Shown here: positions 17,605 through 24,603 of the stretch, piece by piece | How the letters are laid out: each line of letters begins with the position of its first letter | How positions within the stretch are numbered: the first letter of the stretch is position 1 | Assembly: GCA_044432725.1 (NCBI GenBank) | Contig: JAWXUL010000024.1 | Location: forward strand, 1 to 42,111 | DNA from: JAWXUK01 sp044432725 | GTDB taxonomy: Bacteria; Bacillota; Clostridia; Oscillospirales; Oscillospiraceae | Direction of reading: 5' to 3' | DNA length: 42,111 nucleotides | Made by a program: the position numbers and the translations under genes | The notes under the pieces: generated by a model | The model's input: only the letters and a program-made list of their open reading frames with translations | The model's database searches: none | What the model was told of the DNA's origin: nothing

Positions 17605-17625
17605 TGCCCTCACAAAGTGAGGGCA
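17605..17625 (-). terminator. Weak terminator after pheT
   Basis: Nine-bp perfect arms TGCCCTCAC/GTGAGGGCA (17605-17613, 17617-17625) with a 3-nt loop. On the minus strand AAATTTTATT follows, a modest T run. Confidence 0.6.
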
Positions 17626-17645
17626 TTTAGAATGATTGAGATGGA

Positions 17646-20210
17646 TTATCTTAAAACAGCAGAATGTTCTTTTTCTAAGGCAGAGAGTATGGTGGCGATT
17701 TCTTTGTCGGCTTCTTCTCCTGTGAGAGAGGCATTATCGCTACGCAAAAGAAGGTTAAAGGCAAGAGATTTTTTTCCTTCTGGAATCCCTTTCCCTTGAT
17801 AGACATCAAAGAGAGCCACTTCTCTCAGGATCTCTGAACCTGTTTTTTCAATACATTGCGCCAGATCCCCAACAGTGCAAGAAACATCACAGAGTAAAGC
17901 GATATCCCTTGTCATAGATGGGAACTTGGGCAGTGGGCTGTAAAGAGGAGTCCCTACTTTCTGAATCTCTGCAAAGAGAGGCGCAAGAGACAACTCGCCA
18001 CAATAAAGCTCTGCTTCGACACCATAGTTTCTAGCCACCAAAGGGTGAACTTGTCCCAAGGTACCTAAGAAAGTTTCACCAGAAAAAACTTTGGCACAGC
18101 GACCACTATGATAAGAAGGATTCTCTTTGTCAGCAAGAAAACGAACATTTGGGATATGCAATTCACCAAGGAGGGTTTCCACGGTTCCTTTTATCGTAAA
18201 GAAATCCATATTGCCATAGCCACCAAGAGAAAGGATTTTTGGCTCGTGAGCTAGACCATCTTCTTTTTGAGAATAAATTTTTCCCAATTCATAAAAACGT
18301 CCCTCAGGATTACGATAGTTGTAATTTCTGACAAGGATTTCCAGCATAGAGGGCAGGAGGGTGGAACGCATGATGGAGGTATCTTCTCCCAATGGGTTTA
18401 AGATTTTCATGCACTGGCGTTTGCTGTCCTCTTTTCCCAGACGGATTTTATCCAAATCACTGGGAGAGATAAAGGAATAAGTGATAATTTCACTGTGACC
18501 CAAGGCACGGGCAATACCACCCACTTCACGTTCCAAAGTCTCTTCTGGAGAGAATCCCCCTTGGGTGGTCCCACCACCTGAGAGACTGGTGGGAATGTTA
18601 TCATAGCCATAAAGACGGGCCACTTCCTCTGCAATGTGGGCATAGTGGGCAAAGGGAGGAAGATTGCAAAGAAGAACTTTTCCCTCGGCGTCAGGTGATT
18701 TTTTCTCTTTCATCTGTGCAGAGGTGGAAGCATAGTCGATATACCATTCCAAGTCGGTACGCCACCAAGGCACTCTCACGAAATACTCGCCATTTTCCAG
18801 TTTTGTTGAGTCAGTTTCACTGTGTTGACCCATTTGTGCCTCGTCCTCTGTTTGTTCTGTCAGCTGGAAGCCCAAACGTTCCAGATAGCCCAACATTTGA
18901 GCCCCTGATAAATCAGTCCCAAGGAGACGATTGATTTTTGCTGGAACAAGTGGTACATAAAGAGGGTTGCTGACTTCTTGGAGACAATCAATCACCCCTT
19001 CTACCACGTCACCAGCCCCTAACAGTTCCACTAGTTCACAAGCTCTGTCAAGAGCGGGGAGGGTGTTGAGCGGATTTAGCCCCTTTTCAAAAAGCGCAGA
19101 AGCATCGGTTCGCATGCCCAAGGCATTGGCACAATCACGTATGGATTTGCTGTGGAAGGTGGCAGATTCAAAGACAATATCCACAGTGTCCTCTGAGATG
19201 CCAGAGTTTTCTCCCCCCATAATGCCCGCAAGTCCCAAGGCTTTGTTCTCGTCAGCGATGACAAGAGAACCAGTGGGAGGGGTACGGACTACACCATCTA
19301 ATGTGGTGACAGTTTCCCCAGGGCGAGAGCCACGGACAATGATTTTATTGCCGCCCACATAGCGATAGTCAAAGGCGTGCATAGGTTGTCCATATTCTAG
19401 CATCACATAGTTTGTGATATCCACAATATTGTTAATTGGGCGAACATTGCAAGAGCGCAGACGTTCTCTCATCCAACGGGGAGAGGGAGCAATTTTTACA
19501 TTACGCACCATACGGGCTGTGTAACGAGGGCAGATGTGAAATTCCTCTTTGTCGTCTTCCACTTCCACGTCTAAAAGCGCCATTAAATCATCTTTACAAG
19601 TGGCTTTCACTGTGGGAGTGGGTTCTGGGAAGGGAACATCATAGGTGGCTGCCACTTCTCGAGCCAAACCAAGGATGGAATAGCAGTCCACACGATTGGG
19701 GGTGATTTCAAATTCTACAATAGAATCTTCCAGACCTGTAATCAGGCGAATGTCTGTGCCCACCACAGCGTCCTCTTCTTCAATCAGCCACAGACCATTC
19801 TCTTCAGCGTAAGGGAAGTCACGAAGGTCCAGACCCAATTCTCCCAAAGAGCAGAGCATACCATCTGATTTTTCCCCACGCAGTTCTCCGGATTTGATTT
19901 CTTTTCCCCCAGCAATGACTGAATCAGGCAGTGCCACTGGCACAAGTGCCCCTTCTTTCACATTGGGGGCGCCTGTGACGATTTGCAAGGTTTTTCCATT
20001 ACCCACATCCACTTGACAAATCATCATGTGGTCAGAATTTCCATGCTCTTTTAAAGATATGACTTTACCCACAACGACATTGTGGATTTCTGCCATTGGA
20101 CGATGGGTTGCTTCTACTTTTGTCCCTGAGAGGGTCATTGCTTCGGAAAAACTGTGGTCATCTGCTGTGATGCTGACAAATTCTTTCAGCCAATTTCTAC
20201 TTAAATTCAT
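17646..20210 (-). CDS. pheT: Phenylalanyl-tRNA synthetase beta subunit
   Basis: The beta subunit of the alpha2-beta2 enzyme that charges tRNA-Phe. The order is: N-terminal and EMAP-like tRNA-binding domain (about 40-150), B3/B4 editing domain, B5, catalytic-like core (from VARLYGYDNIP, about 530) and C-terminal ferredoxin-fold anticodon-binding domain (about 755-854, PLPKFPSMTRDIAL). It is 854 residues, longer than the usual about 800. Part of the excess is an insertion of about 33 residues (about 490-523) between VPWWRTDLEWYI and HIAEEVARLYGYDN, where most homologues are continuous. GGAGGTG precedes the ATG. It starts 15 bp after pheS. Confidence 0.96.
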   Translation of the reverse strand: MNLSRNWLKEFVSITADDHSFSEAMTLSGTKVEATHRPMAEIHNVVVGKVISLKEHGNSDHMMICQVDVGNGKTLQIVTGAPNVKEGALVPVALPDSVIAGGKEIKSGELRGEKSDGMLCSLGELGLDLRDFPYAEENGLWLIEEEDAVVGTDIRLITGLEDSIVEFEITPNRVDCYSILGLAREVAATYDVPFPEPTPTVKATCKDDLMALLDVEVEDDKEEFHICPRYTARMVRNVKIAPSPRWMRERLRSCNVRPINNIVDITNYVMLEYGQPMHAFDYRYVGGNKIIVRGSRPGETVTTLDGVVRTPPTGSLVIADENKALGLAGIMGGENSGISEDTVDIVFESATFHSKSIRDCANALGMRTDASALFEKGLNPLNTLPALDRACELVELLGAGDVVEGVIDCLQEVSNPLYVPLVPAKINRLLGTDLSGAQMLGYLERLGFQLTEQTEDEAQMGQHSETDSTKLENGEYFVRVPWWRTDLEWYIDYASTSAQMKEKKSPDAEGKVLLCNLPPFAHYAHIAEEVARLYGYDNIPTSLSGGGTTQGGFSPEETLEREVGGIARALGHSEIITYSFISPSDLDKIRLGKEDSKRQCMKILNPLGEDTSIMRSTLLPSMLEILVRNYNYRNPEGRFYELGKIYSQKEDGLAHEPKILSLGGYGNMDFFTIKGTVETLLGELHIPNVRFLADKENPSYHSGRCAKVFSGETFLGTLGQVHPLVARNYGVEAELYCGELSLAPLFAEIQKVGTPLYSPLPKFPSMTRDIALLCDVSCTVGDLAQCIEKTGSEILREVALFDVYQGKGIPEGKKSLAFNLLLRSDNASLTGEEADKEIATILSALEKEHSAVLR

Positions 20211-20225
20211 CTCTTAACACCTCCC

Positions 20226-21251
20226 TTAAAATTGCGATAAGAATCGCATATCATTTTCAAATATCAAACGCAAATCGGCGATTTTAAAGCGACGCATTGC
20301 CGTTCTTTCCAAACCGATTCCAAATGCCCAACCAGAGTATTCTTCTGGGTCGATGTTTGCCATTTGCAAGACCTCTGGGTGGACCATTCCAGCCCCTAAT
20401 AGTTCAATCCAGCCTTCCCCTTTACAGGTACTACAGCCTTCCCCACCACATTTGTGGCATTGCACGTCCATTTCACAAGATGGCTCGGTAAAGGGGAAAT
20501 GGTGTGGACGAAAGCGAGTTTTTGTCCCTTTGCCGTAGAGCTGTTCCACCACTGTATTTAAGGTACCCTTTAAATCTGCCATGGTGATGTTTTTGTCCAC
20601 CACCAATCCTTCCACTTGGTGGAACATGGGGGAGTGGGTGGCATCTACTTCGTCTTTCCGATAAACACGCCCTGGGACGATGACACGGATGGGGAGATCC
20701 ATGGTTTCCATGGCCCGTACTTGCATGGGAGAGGTTTGAGAGCGAAGCATGACTCTGCTGTCCTGATCAAAATAAAAGGTATCGCTCCAAGCACGGGCTG
20801 GATGGTTTTCATCAGCATTTAGCTTGTCGAAATTATAAGTGGCAAGCTCTATTTCAGGGCCGTCCAAGACGTAAAAGCCCATGCCAATAAAAATATCTTT
20901 GATTTCATCTAAAACGATGTACATAGGATGGCGATGTCCTAAGGACTGTTTTTCACCAGGGATGGTAACATCCAAAGTCTCTGCCTCCATTTGGACTTCC
21001 AGTGCTTTTTCTTCTAAGGTTTTTTTGCATTCTTCTAAGGATGCTTCCAAGGCTTCACGCACTTCGTTGGCAAGCTGACCCATTACTGGACGCTCTTCTT
21101 GGGAAAGTTTTCCCATCATTTTTAAAAGGGCTGTCAGTTCTCCCTTTTTTCCTTGGAATTGAACCCGTAATTTTTCCAATTCCTCGATGCTTGTGGCAGA
21201 TTGGAAAGCAAGCAATGCTTTTTCACGGATTTGGGCTAGTTGTTCTTTCAT
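20226..21251 (-). CDS. pheS: Phenylalanyl-tRNA synthetase alpha subunit
   Basis: The catalytic alpha subunit, 341 residues, as usual. It has an N-terminal coiled coil (about 1-85) and class II core motifs, including GHRHPMYIVLDEI, YRKDEVDATHSPMFHQVEG (motif 2), RFRPHHFPFTEPS and GIGLERTAMRRFKIADLR (motif 3). The start at 21251 is chosen for the AAAGGAG site and because the family begins MKEQL-like; the frame runs 52 codons further upstream without support and across the promoter. A consensus promoter lies only about 45 bp upstream, so no T-box leader fits. Confidence 0.97.
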   Translation of the reverse strand: MKEQLAQIREKALLAFQSATSIEELEKLRVQFQGKKGELTALLKMMGKLSQEERPVMGQLANEVREALEASLEECKKTLEEKALEVQMEAETLDVTIPGEKQSLGHRHPMYIVLDEIKDIFIGMGFYVLDGPEIELATYNFDKLNADENHPARAWSDTFYFDQDSRVMLRSQTSPMQVRAMETMDLPIRVIVPGRVYRKDEVDATHSPMFHQVEGLVVDKNITMADLKGTLNTVVEQLYGKGTKTRFRPHHFPFTEPSCEMDVQCHKCGGEGCSTCKGEGWIELLGAGMVHPEVLQMANIDPEEYSGWAFGIGLERTAMRRFKIADLRLIFENDMRFLSQF

Positions 21252-21293
21252 GGTTTCTGGCTCCTTTTTGATGAAAATTTCAAACTGCCATTT

Positions 21294-21322
21294 ATTATAG
21301 CATAATTCCGATTTTTTGACAA
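21294..21322 (-). promoter_or_regulatory. Promoter of pheST
   Basis: On the minus strand: TTGTCA (21322-21317), a 17-bp spacer and TATAAT (21299-21294). The implied leader is only about 35 nt. Confidence 0.8.
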
Positions 21323-21335
21323 GGACTTTTTTTAG

Positions 21336-21357
21336 GGTCTTACCATATGATAAGACC
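21336..21357. promoter_or_regulatory. Inverted repeat between divergent promoters
   Basis: GGTCTTA and TAAGACC (7-bp perfect arms) around CCATATGA. It lies just upstream of the pheST -35 element and about 80 bp before the LURP-one gene promoter. It could be an operator; no regulator is known. Confidence 0.4.
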
Positions 21358-21438
21358 ACACAATTTCTGCTATAAAAATTCAACTTTAGTCGAGAAAAAA
21401 ACCTCACTGGGAAATCCTTTTCATGTTACGATATACCA

Positions 21439-21467
21439 TTGACGGCATTGCTATTTTATGGTATAAT
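21439..21467 (+). promoter_or_regulatory. Promoter of the LURP-one-like gene
   Basis: TTGACG (21439-21444), a 17-bp spacer and an extended -10, TGG then TATAAT (21462-21467). Confidence 0.82.
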
Positions 21468-21508
21468 AAATTGAAACATGTAAAATTAAGGGAAAGGCTT
21501 CGTGAAGT

Positions 21509-22006
21509 ATGATTCTCTATATGAAAAAGAAAATGTTCTCCTTCGGAGACGTCTTAGAAATCTATGACGAGCATGACGACTGCCTCTATGTAGGAAAAGC
21601 GAACGAGCATTCTAAGCTTGTGAATATTCTGCTGTATGATCATCAGGAAAAGGTAATTGCATCATTGATGGAAGTAGTGCCAGCCAAGCAACCCACCTTT
21701 GAAATTGCTCTTCATGACAAACTTTTTACCACTGTCTACAAAGAGGATTCTTGGCAGTGGCAGTCCTTTTTGGCAAAAACCGAACACGAGCAACGGATTC
21801 ACCTTGTACAGCCCTTTCACACCAGTTATATGCAAATTATCAACGATGATGTGGCTGTGGGCACCATACGAAGAGATCGCTATTCGTGGCGAGAGTGTTT
21901 TACAATCGACTTAGACAGCAAAGACCTAACTTCTGTGTATCTTCTCATGCTGTTGTTGATGATTATCTTTTATGACAAGGAGCCCCCAAAAACAAATTTA
22001 CTTTAG
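21509..22006 (+). CDS. LURP-one-related (Tubby-C-like fold) protein
   Basis: 165 residues. The family pattern is visible: MKKKMFSFGDVLEIYDEHDDCLYVGKA at the start, a beta-barrel with repeated short strands, then VGTIRRDRYSWRECFTIDL and a hydrophobic C-terminal helix (YLLMLLLMIIFYD). These match the bacterial LURP-one/Tubby-C-like proteins, whose function is not established; a phospholipid-scramblase-like fold has been noted for the superfamily. Two starts are possible (21509 or an ATG four codons later). The stop codon is formed by the last two bases of a TTTA target duplication and the first base of the inserted MITE-like element, so the ancestral C-terminus may have differed. Confidence 0.8.
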   Translation: MILYMKKKMFSFGDVLEIYDEHDDCLYVGKANEHSKLVNILLYDHQEKVIASLMEVVPAKQPTFEIALHDKLFTTVYKEDSWQWQSFLAKTEHEQRIHLVQPFHTSYMQIINDDVAVGTIRRDRYSWRECFTIDLDSKDLTSVYLLMLLLMIIFYDKEPPKTNLL

Positions 22007-22166
22007 GGAACCTCTAAAAACCCCTAAACAACAATAAAACAATTCCTTCGCCCTAATTTTTGCCCTGAAAAAGTTCTGAATCCACCAAGGATTAAGAACT
22101 TTTTCAGAACAATCTAAGAACAAAAAAATTCGCACTCTTGTCCCCCAAGAGTTTTTAGAGGTCCCC
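22006..22166. mobile_element. MITE-like element with 16-bp terminal inverted repeats
   Basis: Left end GGGAACCTCTAAAAAC (22006-22021) and right end GTTTTTAGAGGTCCCC (22151-22166) are inverted copies with one mismatch. TTTA flanks both sides (22002-22005 and 22167-22170), as expected for a 4-bp target duplication. The 161-bp body has no coding frame and carries a terminator-like hairpin (22068-22104). No transposase is present, so it would need one in trans; the parent IS was not identified. Confidence 0.7.
22068..22105 (+). terminator. Hairpin terminator inside the MITE-like element
   Basis: 16-bp arms with one mismatch (22068-22083 and 22089-22104) and loop ACCAA. The A and T runs are at the arm bases, so it probably ends transcription of the LURP-one gene. 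The core is related to the hairpins at 1324, 4485 and 12096. Confidence 0.8.
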
Positions 22167-22216
22167 TTTAGTAGCTGTATTGGGGAGAGAAGGGAAAGAC
22201 TTTCCAACGAGAGACA

Positions 22217-22262
22217 AGACGTGACAAGGAACAATCTACTTACTGTGTCACGTCTTTTTTTA
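22217..22262 (+). terminator. Terminator upstream of the MutS2-like transcription unit
   Basis: Ten-bp perfect arms AGACGTGACA/TGTCACGTCT (22217-22226, 22246-22255) with a large loop, followed by T7. It isolates the next promoter from upstream transcription. Confidence 0.8.
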
Positions 22263-22285
22263 CCATGATTGCTACGAAGTTCTTC

Positions 22286-22314
22286 TTGACATCGCTTTTC
22301 TGATGTGATATGAT
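22286..22314 (+). promoter_or_regulatory. Promoter of the MutS2-like gene
   Basis: TTGACA (22286-22291), a 17-bp spacer and TATGAT (22309-22314). It implies a leader of about 235 nt before the main start codon. Confidence 0.85.
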
Positions 22315-22320
22315 AAAGAA

Positions 22321-22558
22321 AATTAAATAGAAAGGAAGTCTTTATGTTAATTGTAGGCGAATAGAGTATCATTATTCTGATACTGTAAGATACTGGTAAA
22401 CGCAGATGCTTGTCTGGGTTTATTTGTTGTGCCTATTCAATTATACTGACTTTTCTTTCTGAAATACTTCTCATTTTCTGAAATGATGTGTTTTCTGACT
22501 CTGTAAGTTCGTATCTTTGCATAGGTACGGGCTTATTTTTTTAGGAGGATCATCATTG
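22321..22558 (+). promoter_or_regulatory. Leader/attenuator region of the MutS2-like gene
   Basis: After a short leader ORF come overlapping hairpins. AGTATCA (22365-22371) can pair with TGATACT (22378-22384) or, through AGTATC, with a second GATACT (22389-22394). TAAACGCAGA (22397-22406) pairs with TCTGGGTTTA (22413-22422) with one mismatch, followed by TTTGTTG, a terminator-like end. A further weak hairpin (CGTATC/GGTACG, about 22510-22530) precedes TTATTTTTTTAGG and overlaps the approach to the main ribosome binding site. The layout of short ORF, alternative pairing, T-rich stop and main gene is that of a translation-coupled attenuator. Confidence 0.65.
22344..22364 (+). CDS. Putative six-residue leader peptide (MLIVGE)
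   Basis: ATG at 22344 with an AAAGGAAG site five bases upstream, codons for M-L-I-V-G-E and a TAG stop. It lies about 30 nt after the predicted transcription start, and the stop touches the first regulatory hairpin. Ribosome stalling here would alter pairing of the AGTATCA arm. The site strength and position make a real leader ORF likely, but there is no protein evidence. Confidence 0.55.
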   Translation: MLIVGE

Positions 22559-24460
22559 ATGAACAAATATCACAAAATTCTTGGTTTTGATACCATAAGT
22601 AATACGCTTGCAGAATTATGCAAAACTGACTTCGCAAAGAAAAAAGCAATGGAATTAGCGCCATTTTTACGTGAAATTCAAGTATCACAGGCTCTTTCTG
22701 AAACAAATTCAGCACGAAAAATGCTGGATATGTTAGGAGTTCCTTCCATTCCTGCTGTGGACGAGGTAAAAATATACTTGGACTTGGTAGAAAAAGAGGG
22801 GATTTTATATCCAAACCAACTGGAGAAAGTGGTCACTTTTATTGTTTCTAGTAAAAGATTAAAGAATTATTTGGAAAAAGGGCAATCCACTGGTGAAAGT
22901 ATGGCATTTATCAGCGAGTCTCTTTCTACTTTTGATGAAATTTACGAGGAAATCAATCGCTCACTTTGTGGACAAGTTGTGGACAGCAATGCTAGTACAG
23001 AACTGAAAAATATTCGAAGAAAAATCGAAAATACCAACACACAAATTCAAAACAAACTAGAAGAAGTTCTAAAATCCAAGAAATCTTATTGCTCTGACAA
23101 CTTTCTGGCAAAGAAAAACGGTCGTTACACCCTTCCAGTGAAAAAAGAATATAAAAATATGGTGCAAGGGACTGTGATTGCTGTGTCTAGTACTGGCTCG
23201 ACCCATTTTATTGAACCAAGTAGTGTATCAAAGCTGACAAGCACCCTTGACAGCTTAAAAATAGAGGAAAATCTGGAAGAAGAGCGGATTCTTTATTCCA
23301 TTGCCAGTTGTATTGACTTGTACAAGGAGGAGTTTCACCGCAACATTTCTTTGATCGAAACCATTGATTTTGCTTTTGCAAAGGGAAAATTAAGCATGGA
23401 TATGGACGCTTGTGTGCCAGAAATCACCACAGATGGAGAGATTTTCATTGAAAAAGGCAGGCATCCCATGATTTCTCACTGTGTTCCCATTGATTTTCAT
23501 GTGGGAGAAAATTATCATGGTATCGTTATTACAGGACCCAATACGGGTGGGAAAACAGCAACCTTAAAGCAAGTAGGCTTGTTTTCCTTGATATCACAAT
23601 GTGGACTGCATATCCCAGCGAAATCGGCAAAAATATCTATGTTTACTAATGTTTTGTGCGATATTGGTGATGGACAAAATATCACACAAAATCTTTCTAC
23701 CTTTTCTTCCCACATTCTGAATGTGAAAGAAATTTTAGAAAGTTGTGGCAGTCAGAGTTTGGTGATTTTAGACGAATTAGGCTCTGGAACTGATCCAAGC
23801 GAGGGAATGGGGATAGCGATTGCGATTTTAGAAGAGCTTCGCCGTCGTAAATGTGTGATTTTAGCCACAACCCACTATGAAAAAGTGAAAACTTATGCAG
23901 AATCAGCTGAAGGACTGATCAATGCAAGAATGAGCTTCGACCGTGATACACTGCAACCAAAGTATGAACTGATTATCGGAGAAGCGGGGGAAAGTTGTGC
24001 TTTGCATATTGCGAAAAAATTAGGCTTCCCAGAGCATTTATTGCACCATGCACAGATGGAATCTTATGGGACAGGGGATAAGAGTCATGATTTTTCTGCT
24101 TTTTTTCCTCCCTCTCTGGAAAAAAAGACAAGTCCTAAAATAGAGAAGATCAAAGATAAACACAGCCAATCAGACCACGCACTTTCTTTTCAGCGTGGTG
24201 ATTCTGTCCATGTGTTACCAGATAAAGTGATTGGGATTGTGTATCAGCCTTGTGACGAAAAAGGGAATATCGGGGTTCAAATACGAGGAGAAAAGAAGGA
24301 AATAAATCATAAACGCTTGGAACTTAAGATAAAAGCAAGCCAACTTTATCCAGAGGACTATGATTTCTCTATTATTTTTGATAGCGTAGAGTTTCGCAAA
24401 GGGAATAAATTGATGGGAAAACGATATGTAGAAGGATTGACCATAGAGCATAAGTCTTAA
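22559..24460 (+). CDS. MutS2-family ATPase lacking the Smr nuclease domain
   Basis: 633 residues. The N-terminal part is the MutS core/clamp region (about 1-290, with KKNGRYTLPVKKEYK and VSSTGSTHFIEPSSV as in MutS2). The ATPase has Walker A GPNTGGKT (326-333), Walker B LVILDELGSGTDP (DE 405-406) and ATTHY. A C-terminal KOW-like stretch (QRGDSVHVLPDKVIGIVY) follows, then a short tail. Standard MutS2 is about 780-790 residues and ends in a Smr domain; that domain is missing here. MutS2 is known to act on stalled or collided ribosomes. The start ATG has TTAGGAGG ten bases upstream. The leader peptide and attenuator suggest induction by translation stress, so a ribosome-rescue or antibiotic-tolerance role is a reasonable inference. 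Confidence 0.88.
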   Translation: MNKYHKILGFDTISNTLAELCKTDFAKKKAMELAPFLREIQVSQALSETNSARKMLDMLGVPSIPAVDEVKIYLDLVEKEGILYPNQLEKVVTFIVSSKRLKNYLEKGQSTGESMAFISESLSTFDEIYEEINRSLCGQVVDSNASTELKNIRRKIENTNTQIQNKLEEVLKSKKSYCSDNFLAKKNGRYTLPVKKEYKNMVQGTVIAVSSTGSTHFIEPSSVSKLTSTLDSLKIEENLEEERILYSIASCIDLYKEEFHRNISLIETIDFAFAKGKLSMDMDACVPEITTDGEIFIEKGRHPMISHCVPIDFHVGENYHGIVITGPNTGGKTATLKQVGLFSLISQCGLHIPAKSAKISMFTNVLCDIGDGQNITQNLSTFSSHILNVKEILESCGSQSLVILDELGSGTDPSEGMGIAIAILEELRRRKCVILATTHYEKVKTYAESAEGLINARMSFDRDTLQPKYELIIGEAGESCALHIAKKLGFPEHLLHHAQMESYGTGDKSHDFSAFFPPSLEKKTSPKIEKIKDKHSQSDHALSFQRGDSVHVLPDKVIGIVYQPCDEKGNIGVQIRGEKKEINHKRLELKIKASQLYPEDYDFSIIFDSVEFRKGNKLMGKRYVEGLTIEHKS

Positions 24461-24488
24461 CCAATCTTTTATTTAAAATAACAAAGAA

Positions 24489-24590
24489 AAAGATCGACTC
24501 TCTTTGATCTGTCAAGGGAATTTACCTAAATCTATCATTGATTCAGGATGATTCCCTCAAGGACAGGGACAAAAAGAGTCGATTCTTTTG
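24489..24590. terminator. Large hairpin between convergent genes
   Basis: Outer arms ATCGACTCTCTTT (24493-24505) and AAAAAGAGTCGAT (24571-24583) pair with one mismatch, flanked by A and T runs on both sides. An inner pairing AGGGAAT/ATTCCCT (24515-24521, 24551-24557) stacks on it. It most likely terminates both the MutS2-like gene and the converging diguanylate cyclase operon; a small RNA is a less likely reading. Confidence 0.7.
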
Positions 24591-24603
24591 TGTTTCGTGA
24601 GAA

